A stretch of DNA of 34,246 nt from Planctomycetes bacterium UBA1146 (GTDB taxonomy: Bacteria; Planctomycetota; UBA8108; UBA1146): contig DCAA01000036.1 in the NCBI GenBank assembly GCA_002311345.1, forward strand, positions 60,718 through 94,963, in the 5' to 3' direction. A program made the translations under genes and the position numbers. Shown here one piece after another: positions 8,593 through 15,544 of this stretch (the first letter of the stretch is position 1; each line of letters starts with the position of its first letter). The notes under the pieces were generated by a model, which did not search any database, was not told the DNA's origin, and was given only the letters and a program-made list of their open reading frames with translations.

Positions 8593-9894
8593 ATGGAAGA
8601 ATCTCGAGCCGGTTCGACCCGACCAGGACTGAGCCCGGTGTTACTGGTGCTGTTCATCGATCTGGTCGGCTTCTCCATCATCTTCCCGCTATTTCCGGCG
8701 ATTCTCGACTCCTACCAGGGAGATCCCTGGATGGAGGCGCTACTCGAGATGCTGCGCTCCCTCTCTCCCGACATCGATGACGCGCGTCTGGTCACCCTGT
8801 TCGGCGGAGTGCTCGGGTCGCTCTATGCCATCCTGCAGTTCCTGGTCAGTCCCTTCTGGGGCAGTCTTTCCGACCGCATCGGGCGCCGGAAGGTTTTGTT
8901 CGTCACCATCACGGGAAATTTTCTGGCTGCGCTGCTGTGGGCTTTCAGCGGCACCTTCGCGCTGCTGGTCTTGTCGAGGATCCTCGCCGGGATCGCTGCC
9001 GGGAACATCTCGGCGGCGACTGCTGCGGTCGCAGATCTGACCCCGGGCTCTGCCCGGGCACGCGGGATGGGACTGGTCGGGGCTTCCTTCGGACTCGGTT
9101 TCATCCTCGGGCCTGCCATCGGTGGCGCTCTGAGCATGATCGATCTCTCTTCCACTGCAGATCCAGTTTCTCAGTCGATGTTACGAACGACCCCCTTCAG
9201 TGCTGCAGCTCTCGGGGTCTGCTTGCTCAATCTCATCAACTTGTTATGGATCTGGAAAAAGTTGCCGGAGACGCGACCGGAGGGGCTGGCTGCTCGACCG
9301 ATACGTTTCCAGGTCTCGCTTGGATCGCGCTGGGGATTGACGGTGATGCGAACCCAACTGGCCAACCTGTTCTACCTGACCGCTTTCAGCAGCATGGAGT
9401 TCACTCTCGCCTTCCTGGTGCGCCAACGTTTCCAGTGGGATACCCGAGATACGGCCCTGATGTTCGTCGCCATCGGAGTCGTGCTGGCATTTGTGCAGGC
9501 TACAGGCTCGCGCACCTTCGCCGACAAATTGGGAGAACACGAAACTGCCTTGATCGGGTTGGTGCTGGTGGCCCTCGGCCTGTTGGGGATCGGCGCTTCC
9601 TCTCAAGAGTGGCAGTTGTGGCTCTCTCTGTTGCCAATGACAGTGGGATCAGGAATGGTGCTGCCGATGCTCTCGACCATCGTCAGCCGATCGGTCGGTC
9701 CAGATCAGCAAGGCGAGGTTCTGGGGGTATTTAGATCGCTCGGCAGCCTCGCACGGGCGATCGGACCGATCCTGGGAGCAGTGCTGTACTGGAAGTACGG
9801 TCCCTCTTCTCCCTACTGGGCCGCAACGGTGCTGCTGACGGTTCCTATGGTTCTGCTGGCAACTGGCCTTGCCAGCAAGAGGCGAATTCAATAG
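8593..9894 (+). CDS. MFS transporter, drug:H+ antiporter (TetA-like DHA1) type
   Basis: A 433-residue protein with 12 predicted membrane helices. Helix 1 (PVLLVLFIDLVGFSIIFPLFP) and the loop 2-3 motif A (GSLSDRIGRRKVL) are typical of the tetracycline-resistance-like DHA1 group, as is the motif C region GLGFILGPAIGGAL in helix 5. Such proteins exchange a small hydrophobic compound for protons; the substrate cannot be read from sequence. Between helices 1 and 2 there is a longer than usual loop (about 45 residues). The ATG at 8593 is chosen because GAGGAGAGGA lies just upstream; an in-frame ATG at 8569 has no such site. It is the first gene of a plus-strand group divergent from ruvB. Confidence 0.88.
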   Translation: MEESRAGSTRPGLSPVLLVLFIDLVGFSIIFPLFPAILDSYQGDPWMEALLEMLRSLSPDIDDARLVTLFGGVLGSLYAILQFLVSPFWGSLSDRIGRRKVLFVTITGNFLAALLWAFSGTFALLVLSRILAGIAAGNISAATAAVADLTPGSARARGMGLVGASFGLGFILGPAIGGALSMIDLSSTADPVSQSMLRTTPFSAAALGVCLLNLINLLWIWKKLPETRPEGLAARPIRFQVSLGSRWGLTVMRTQLANLFYLTAFSSMEFTLAFLVRQRFQWDTRDTALMFVAIGVVLAFVQATGSRTFADKLGEHETALIGLVLVALGLLGIGASSQEWQLWLSLLPMTVGSGMVLPMLSTIVSRSVGPDQQGEVLGVFRSLGSLARAIGPILGAVLYWKYGPSSPYWAATVLLTVPMVLLATGLASKRRIQ

Positions 9895-9937
9895 CATTCC
9901 CGCACGCCGCGCGAACTTAGCCCGAAAGAGGCAAGTC

Positions 9938-10744
9938 GTGCAATACACATTTCAGCATCCTTCTTCCATCTCTCACCGTGGCGTCTTCTGGCTGCGCTTG
10001 CGCATCCCCCGTTTATTTCTACCGTTGCTGTGCATCCTGATGCTCCTGGCAGCTGGTTGTAGTGCCGGTGCCGGTGCTCGTGGTGATTCAGCACTTGCCA
10101 TCGACGAATCGGTCGGCCCCGCTGATTTTGCGGCGATGGCGACCGGGAGCTGGCAGATCCGCGATGAAAACCAACGCGGCATGGTTCTGCTAGGAGGTCT
10201 GCTCGCCTACGACATGACCACAACCGAAAAGATCGACGGTCGCGCTGTTGCCGAGAAGCGAATCAGTGCCGGTCCACTGTGGATCGCAGGCACCACCGAA
10301 ACGCGTGCCCTTCAACCCGAAGCACAAGAAAGCCATGGAAACTGGTTCTTCCCCTTCTGGAGGTACCGTGTCGAGAACGGCAAAAAAACCCTCTACCCGC
10401 TGATGGTGATCCCCATCCCGATGGGAAAAGCAGAAACTTCCCAACTGGTCGAGTACGACGACTCGGACGCTCCGTGGCAAGATCCAAACGTGCTGCCAGA
10501 GGATCCGATCACACCCGATACCGAGGCCAGCTACGGAGAGATCGCAAGCATCGAACCTGTGGCCGGATTGAGTCCAGCTCAGGCACAAACGTATCGACTC
10601 CGTCAGGGCGATACGCTCTGGTCGCTGGCAGTTCGTTTCTACGGAGATGGTCACCGCTATCGCGACATCCTGGTCGCAAATCAAACCACCATCCCGGACG
10701 TGGAGGCGATTCCGATCGGAACCACGATCCTGCTGCCGAGGTGA
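9938..10744 (+). CDS. Lipoprotein with C-terminal LysM domain
   Basis: A 268-residue predicted lipoprotein. The signal peptide ends in a lipobox (LLAAGC, Cys at about residue 42), preceded by a basic region. The middle portion (about 60-200) is not recognised. The last 50 residues form a LysM module (RQGDTLWSLAVRFYGDGHRYRDILVANQ ... IPIGTTILLPR) that should bind peptidoglycan glycan. The start is taken as GTG at 9938, which follows AAAGAGGC at proper spacing; the frame is open further upstream, overlapping the MFS gene. It lies 43 nt behind the MFS gene, so they may share a transcript. It resembles the LysM ending of the protein at 596-1492. Confidence 0.75.
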   Translation: MQYTFQHPSSISHRGVFWLRLRIPRLFLPLLCILMLLAAGCSAGAGARGDSALAIDESVGPADFAAMATGSWQIRDENQRGMVLLGGLLAYDMTTTEKIDGRAVAEKRISAGPLWIAGTTETRALQPEAQESHGNWFFPFWRYRVENGKKTLYPLMVIPIPMGKAETSQLVEYDDSDAPWQDPNVLPEDPITPDTEASYGEIASIEPVAGLSPAQAQTYRLRQGDTLWSLAVRFYGDGHRYRDILVANQTTIPDVEAIPIGTTILLPR

Positions 10745-10990
10745 GTTCTCCTGTGGGGGGCTCTCCAACAGGGATCCCCGTGCAGCAAGAACCCACCACG
10801 GCAGACGATTTCAGACAGTGATCTGCCGTCAGGATCTTCCGATCGAGAAATAATTGCCGATCTGAGGTGACCACACTTCCTGCCTCAGGTTTCCGAACGG
10901 AAATTACTGCCATAAGTTCAGCAGAAAGAACACCATCGTCGATTATCCGAGGCCCTACCTGCAACCATCTGGATTAACAATAAGAACCAC

Positions 10991-11019
10991 TAGTCAACAT
11001 TTCAAAGGGTCAATAGAAT
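10991..11019 (+). promoter_or_regulatory. Candidate sigma-70-like promoter of the dockerin-like gene
   Basis: TAGTCA (10991-10996) and TAGAAT (11014-11019) are separated by 17 nt and match TTGACA/TATAAT at 4 and 5 of 6 positions. The leader would be about 100 nt and would include the palindrome at 11078-11103. Sequence match only. Confidence 0.35.
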
Positions 11020-11077
11020 AGTCATCAGCGTGGAATTTCTCCATGAAACCAGCGTTCGTGATGCTCGGCATCCAGAC

Positions 11078-11103
11078 TTCTTGAATTGACAGCACTTCAA
11101 GAA
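11078..11103 (+). repeat. Palindrome in the leader of the dockerin-like gene
   Basis: Perfect 8-nt arms TTCTTGAA (11078-11085) and TTCAAGAA (11096-11103) flank a 10-nt centre that contains TTGACA at its left edge. It ends 23 nt before the ATG. It could be a dimeric repressor site or a hairpin close to the ribosome-binding site. Confidence 0.4.
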
Positions 11104-11126
11104 TTTACAGCGAGGAAGGAACAATA

Positions 11127-12461
11127 ATGCTTACTCGGTCCATCATCGTGACGATGATTTTTCTCCTGGGCGCCTTCACAGGACTCCAGGCCCAGACCAA
11201 CTACGCTTTCACTGCCCCGGCCGCCAGCGGTCTTCCTGGTTCCATCGTCGAAGTTGGGATCGACATGGGAGCACCCTCCGACTCACAGGGGTTCCAGTTT
11301 GGACTCTCTCATGTGGCGCCAACCTTGACGCTCTCTTCGATCGAACAAGGTAGCGATCTGCTCATGACCAACAACGGCGACGGCGCTGATTTCTTCACCT
11401 CTCAAATGGCTCCGCTCGGTGGACCTGGACTCATCGTGGGTGCCATAGTGAGTCTCGCTCCTCCACTGGAGTCGATTCCCGCAGGAACTTCTGACGTGGC
11501 ACACGTCATGTACACCGTTGCCTCCGACGCCGGTCCCGGTTCGACCACTGCGCTGGCGTTCCTCAATACACTCGGTGATCCGCCGGTGAACTGCGTGATC
11601 TCGGTCAACGGAGTTTCCCAGCAGCCGATTCTCAACCACGGTAGTTTTACCGTCGAGACTCCTGCTCCTTCCGGTGTCACCGTCACCATTGATGATGCTT
11701 GTAACTGTTCAGGGACGCTCAACTGGACCAACGAAGCGGCGTATGACTCCATCGAGATCACCCAGGACGGAATCACTACCAGCCATGCCGGAACTGCCAC
11801 CAGCGCTTCGATCTCCCTCACCGACGGAGTCCTCACCGACTTTGACGTGGTCGGAATCAGTAATGGGCAATCTTCGGCTGCAGGAATGGGTACGGGTATC
11901 TGTACGCAGACACCTCCTTCAGTCGGACCTTCCGGACTGACATGCGTCATCGACCACCTGACGTGCACCGTGACCCTGAGTTGGTTCAACAATGATCCGG
12001 CATATCAGGCGCTCACCTTGCTCGTCGACGGAGTTGTCACGGCCAACCTGCCAGGAGACGCGACGACCGTCGACGTCACCCTTGCAGAAGAACTGATCGA
12101 ATACACGCTCGAGATCACCGGCTCCGGTGCCTGTGGGGAAACCCTCGATAGCATCTCCTGTCTTACAGCTTGCCTCCCGGAACGATTCAAGCGTGGTGAC
12201 GTCAACGTCGACGGAACCCTCGACATCTCCGATGCGATTGGAACCCTGAATTACCTGTTCCAGAATCTACCCCTTGCTTGCTTCGACTCTGTCGATGCCA
12301 ATGACGATGGGGCACTCGACATTTCCGATGCGGTTTCAATTCTCAACTACATCTTCGCGGGCGGAGTGCCACCTGCAGATCCTGGTCCCAATGTGTGTGG
12401 AGTTGACCCCACGGATGACGCTCTGGATTGCGCAGGATACAACACCGACCTGTGCAACTAG
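11127..12461 (+). CDS. Secreted cohesin-like / dockerin-like protein
   Basis: A 444-residue exported protein. The signal peptide is about residues 1-23 (ending LQAQ). Residues about 25-175 look like a cohesin-type beta-sandwich (VGIDMG..SDSQGFQFGL, strand-rich, few charges). Two beta-rich repeats of about 75 residues follow, each opening near a Cys pair (DACNCSGTLNWTN and DHLTCTVTLSWFN), fibronectin-like in style. The C-terminus carries two calcium-loop helices typical of dockerin type I: GDVNVDGTLDISDAIGTLNYLF and DANDDGALDISDAVSILNYIF. It ends in a short tail, CGVDPTDDALDCAGY. Such pairs bind Ca2+ and mediate docking to cohesins. A role in surface or extracellular assemblies is inferred; no enzyme domain is present. 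Confidence 0.82.
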   Translation: MLTRSIIVTMIFLLGAFTGLQAQTNYAFTAPAASGLPGSIVEVGIDMGAPSDSQGFQFGLSHVAPTLTLSSIEQGSDLLMTNNGDGADFFTSQMAPLGGPGLIVGAIVSLAPPLESIPAGTSDVAHVMYTVASDAGPGSTTALAFLNTLGDPPVNCVISVNGVSQQPILNHGSFTVETPAPSGVTVTIDDACNCSGTLNWTNEAAYDSIEITQDGITTSHAGTATSASISLTDGVLTDFDVVGISNGQSSAAGMGTGICTQTPPSVGPSGLTCVIDHLTCTVTLSWFNNDPAYQALTLLVDGVVTANLPGDATTVDVTLAEELIEYTLEITGSGACGETLDSISCLTACLPERFKRGDVNVDGTLDISDAIGTLNYLFQNLPLACFDSVDANDDGALDISDAVSILNYIFAGGVPPADPGPNVCGVDPTDDALDCAGYNTDLCN

Positions 12462-12484
12462 ATGAGCCCAGCATGAACGAAAAG

Positions 12485-12519
12485 ACGGGCCCGCAGGGAA
12501 ACCCTGCGGGCCCGTTTTT
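12485..12519. terminator. Bidirectional intrinsic terminator
   Basis: A perfect 14-bp stem (ACGGGCCCGCAGGG with CCCTGCGGGCCCGT) has a 3-nt AAA loop. It is followed on the plus strand by TTTTTC and on the minus strand by CTTTTC. It separates the convergent dockerin-like gene (ends 12461) and ribBA (ends 12549) and can serve both. Confidence 0.93.
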
Positions 12520-12548
12520 CATCCTGAGAGATCCTTCGAACCCGAGAA

Positions 12549-13781
12549 CTAGATCGTCTCGAAGATGTGACCCAGTTTGGTCTTCTTGACTTGAAGATAT
12601 CCGAGGTTCACCGGTCCGGGATCCGGTTCGATGGGCAACCTCTTGGTCACCTCTATTCCGTTTCGTTCGAGACCTTCCACCTTGGCCGGATTATTGGTCA
12701 ATAACTGGATTTTGGTGGCCCCGAGGACATGCAAAATACTTGCGCCATCGGAGTAGTCCCGTAGATCAGGGGGATATCCGAGCCGCTCGTTCGCCTCGAC
12801 CGTGTCGAGTCCCTCGTTCTGCTGGAGGTGATACGCCTCGATCTTTCGTGTGAGCCCGATCCCACGTCCTTCCTGGGGAAGGTAGAGCAAGGCTCCGCGC
12901 TCACGAATACCTATGGTGTCGAGGGCCATCTGTAACTGGGCTCCACAGTCGCAACGAAGCGAGCCGAGCACGTCACCGGTGAAACAAGCGCTGTGAACCC
13001 GTACCACGGGAGGCTCACCACCAGCACTGGTCAGATCTCCCTGGCGCAAAACGGTAATCAGTTCGCCATTGCCGACACTCCAGCGCTCGATCTCGAAAGT
13101 CCCGTAAGGAGTCGGCAACTGCGCTGCCGAGTGCTGCACTGGTAGGGGAACAAGAGAAGCGTCAAACTCCATCTCATGACTGCGCCGGTATTCAACGAGA
13201 CTCTCGATGGTACCGAGCAACAATTTATGACGCCGGGAAAAACGAACCAGATCAGGAAGACGAGCCATCGACCCGTCATCGTTCATCACCTCGCAGATCA
13301 CCGCCGCAGGTCGCATCCCTGCTAGCCGGGTGAGATCGACAGAAGCTTCAGTATGACCCATGCGCTCGAGCACTCCGTTAGGATGAGCTCGCAGTGGAAA
13401 CAGGTGTCCTGGACGTTTGAATGCCTCGAGCCGAGAACCTGGATCCGCCAGCAGACGAGCCGTGCGAGCACGATCGAACGCGCTGATTCCTGTCGTGTTC
13501 CCTTCCCTGGCATCGACGGGGAGGCAGAAGGCACACTCATCCGGATCGGAAGGTTGATCCGTCATCGGCGGTAACTTCAGCCGATCGATGATTTCCGCAC
13601 CCAGAGGAACACAGATCAGACCGCGTCCCTCGGTGGCCAGAAAGGTGATGTCCTCGGGCGTGACTTTCTCGGCGGCGACGACAAGATCACCCTCGTTTTC
13701 ACGATCGGCGTCATCGACGAGAATGACCATCCCACCGCGGGAAATCTCTTCGATCAGTTGTTCGACTGTCGCAAAGGACAA
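12549..13781 (-). CDS. ribBA: Bifunctional DHBP synthase / GTP cyclohydrolase II (riboflavin synthesis)
   Basis: A 410-residue fusion making both riboflavin precursors. The N-terminal RibB domain forms 3,4-dihydroxy-2-butanone 4-phosphate from ribulose 5-phosphate. It shows DDADRENEGD at 23-32, TTGISAFDR near 97 and RPGHLFPLRA/GHTEAS near 123-147. The C-terminal RibA domain opens GTP; it shows zinc cysteines 266, 277 and 279 in RVHSACFTGD/SLRCDCGAQL and LPQEGRGIGL near 301. The start is a TTG at 13779-13781, preceded by GGGAG, because residues after it align with the family start; the frame is open to 14294 but that part is the antisense-frame reading of the upstream gene. Oddity: HSAC replaces the very conserved HSEC at 263-266. 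No FMN riboswitch is visible upstream. Confidence 0.95.
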   Translation of the reverse strand: MSFATVEQLIEEISRGGMVILVDDADRENEGDLVVAAEKVTPEDITFLATEGRGLICVPLGAEIIDRLKLPPMTDQPSDPDECAFCLPVDAREGNTTGISAFDRARTARLLADPGSRLEAFKRPGHLFPLRAHPNGVLERMGHTEASVDLTRLAGMRPAAVICEVMNDDGSMARLPDLVRFSRRHKLLLGTIESLVEYRRSHEMEFDASLVPLPVQHSAAQLPTPYGTFEIERWSVGNGELITVLRQGDLTSAGGEPPVVRVHSACFTGDVLGSLRCDCGAQLQMALDTIGIRERGALLYLPQEGRGIGLTRKIEAYHLQQNEGLDTVEANERLGYPPDLRDYSDGASILHVLGATKIQLLTNNPAKVEGLERNGIEVTKRLPIEPDPGPVNLGYLQVKKTKLGHIFETI

Positions 13782-13867
13782 CGGCGACTCCCGTCCGAGG
13801 ATGATGTCCGTTCGATTCTGTTCACAACTCGACCATTCTATGGCTTCTTCCGGGCCGATTGGAGCAA

Positions 13868-14530
13868 TTACGCTGCGCCTCCGGGGACGATTTCCACCAC
13901 CTCGCAGAAACCTCCCAGACGCTCCAGCAGTTCTCGCACACGAGCAGCCAGACGGCCCGAGGCACCAGGGAGCTCGCAGGTGCCCCAGATGAGAATCAGA
14001 GCCCTCTTGGTCGCTGCATCGGTCTTGGACCGTTGAGAGTCCTTCACGGCGCTTGCGCAGGCTCCAGAGGCGTCTCTCAGGCACAGCAGACCGGCAATAT
14101 CGATTTCCTGCCCCGAACGGTTGAAAACATATTTTTCTCCATCCAGTCCGAGCGAGATCTGCAGCGGGGCCGCGACTCGATCGAGGTCTACCACACTCAA
14201 CGGAATCCCGACCAACAAGGACGCGGCGTTGCCTGCATCGACGAGAGGATAGATCGAGCTCAACTTGCCCTCGAATGCGGCCTTGACGAGCCATTCACTG
14301 GAGGGCTTACCGCGACCTGCGGGTCGATAACCACCATGGCGCAGCAGTTGTCGCACCGCTTTCTTGCACTCATCGGAAATCGCGTCGGTCTGCGCTGCCG
14401 GGATCAATAACCGTTGTAACCACTCTGGGCTCGTATCTCCCTGCGGAACCGATAGTTCGACTCGAATCGCCACTGGATCGAGATACGGGTGGCTCGCCTG
14501 TTCGATGATCAATGGATCTGCTGAATCCAC
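13868..14530 (-). CDS. B3/4-domain protein (PheRS beta editing-domain relative)
   Basis: A 220-residue stand-alone protein resembling the B3/B4 domain of the phenylalanyl-tRNA synthetase beta subunit. Landmarks include SSIYPLVDAGNAASLLVGIPLSVVDLDRV (family pattern: substrate region then G-P-L), GLLCLRDASGACAS and TKRALILIWGTCELPG. In PheRS this domain hydrolyses mischarged Tyr-tRNA(Phe). Free-standing copies are found widely, and their substrate is mostly unknown; a trans-editing or nucleoside-related role is inference. The GTG start at 14528-14530 follows GGAGG at 9 nt. It lies 86 nt upstream of ribBA on the same strand, so they may be co-transcribed, without an evident functional link. Confidence 0.7.
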   Translation of the reverse strand: MDSADPLIIEQASHPYLDPVAIRVELSVPQGDTSPEWLQRLLIPAAQTDAISDECKKAVRQLLRHGGYRPAGRGKPSSEWLVKAAFEGKLSSIYPLVDAGNAASLLVGIPLSVVDLDRVAAPLQISLGLDGEKYVFNRSGQEIDIAGLLCLRDASGACASAVKDSQRSKTDAATKRALILIWGTCELPGASGRLAARVRELLERLGGFCEVVEIVPGGAA

Positions 14531-14631
14531 AGTTCGGATCCTCCGTGACTCTTGTTCAATAACCGCGGCTCGCTACCATCCGTCGAGGACCGGAAACACC
14601 AGTTCGTCGGGTCAAACCGAGAGGAATCAGG

Positions 14632-15507
14632 GTGCCACGAGAATCGCAGTCGATCCATGGCAAGATACTGCTGGGTGCGGGGATCTCCATCGAGGTGGCA
14701 AGAAACCTCATGGAGACTCCGGCGGCATGGATCATCTCGGAAGGACGCCGAGGCCGACTCGAGCGAATCGAGTGGCGAGGACAAACCTACGCCCGCAAGA
14801 CCTATCGCGTTACCTCCCCCCCGTCTCTTCGTGTCTTGTTGCCGATGCTGCCGGGAAGGCTGCGCTGGGGTCGTGCGCGTCGATCGTGGCAGTCGATGGG
14901 AAATGGGCAACGCAGTGGGCTGCCGCTGCCGCTGCCGGTGGCGCTCGAAGAGAGAGCCGATTGCGCGATTCTCATCTCCTCCTGGATCAGTGGAGAACCG
15001 CTCCATCACTGGCATGCACGTGCTCTCAAGCAACAGTGGAAGAGCGTCGATGAATTTCGCTTCGCTCGCTGGATCGGAACGGAACTTCGCCGTGCCCTGG
15101 CAGGCGGTCTGACGACACGCGACCTCTCCCCTTACAACGTACTGATCGATGGTCGGCCAGAAGGACCCTGGAGTTTCGGCATCGTCGACCTGGATGATTC
15201 CACAATAGGTCCACCCCCGGCAAGGCTCCAGGCATTGCACTCGCTGGCCCAGGTCGGCCATTTGCCGCCGACCATCGGCCGGACCCTGAAATGGCGAGCC
15301 ATCGATGCTTTCCTGGAAGATGGGGGAATCGAACTACTGGGAGACCGACGCAAGGCCATCGAAGAGCTCTCCAACAGCATCACACGACTCGACGAATCGA
15401 AGATGAAGCGGCAGCTCCAGGAGGGAATAACCAACCCACTCGCCGGTTGGGGACTCGATGAGCAGGGCCTACCGGTCCCCTTCATCGGTGGTCGAAGAGG
15501 TCCCTGA
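14632..15507 (+). CDS. Kdo/WaaP-family lipopolysaccharide kinase-like protein
   Basis: A 291-residue protein with the minimal protein-kinase-like fold seen in Kdo and heptose kinases. Visible landmarks are a beta-3 lysine in GQTYARKTYR (about residue 56), the catalytic loop TTRDLSPYNVLID (about 161-173, Asp as base, Asn for metal) and a metal-binding GIVDLDD (about 182-188) in place of DFG. The rest is Arg-rich, and the C-terminus is helical. Members phosphorylate Kdo or heptose of the lipid A core at the inner membrane, but related RIO-like proteins have other targets. The GTG start at 14632 follows GAGAGGA. It is divergent from the B3/4 gene and convergent with the redox fusion, with no terminator seen in the 37-nt gap at its end. 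Confidence 0.65.
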   Translation: MPRESQSIHGKILLGAGISIEVARNLMETPAAWIISEGRRGRLERIEWRGQTYARKTYRVTSPPSLRVLLPMLPGRLRWGRARRSWQSMGNGQRSGLPLPLPVALEERADCAILISSWISGEPLHHWHARALKQQWKSVDEFRFARWIGTELRRALAGGLTTRDLSPYNVLIDGRPEGPWSFGIVDLDDSTIGPPPARLQALHSLAQVGHLPPTIGRTLKWRAIDAFLEDGGIELLGDRRKAIEELSNSITRLDESKMKRQLQEGITNPLAGWGLDEQGLPVPFIGGRRGP

Positions 15508-15544
15508 ACAGGGTAACTCTGTGGTTTCTCGATCTCGGTTTCCC

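Larger units (their letters stand above)
10745..11126 (+). other. Intergenic region with no gene seen
   Basis: This 382-nt stretch holds no convincing reading frame. It becomes visibly more AT-rich from about 10950. It contains a candidate promoter (10991-11019) and a palindrome (11078-11103), both described separately, and AGGAAGGA as ribosome site for the next gene. No intrinsic terminator is evident after the LysM lipoprotein. Confidence 0.6.

Noticed and set aside
13782..14294. N-terminal 171-residue extension of ribBA
   Set aside because: Arg/Ser/Cys-rich, non-family sequence that overlaps the B3/4 gene; RibB homology begins right at the TTG at 13781.
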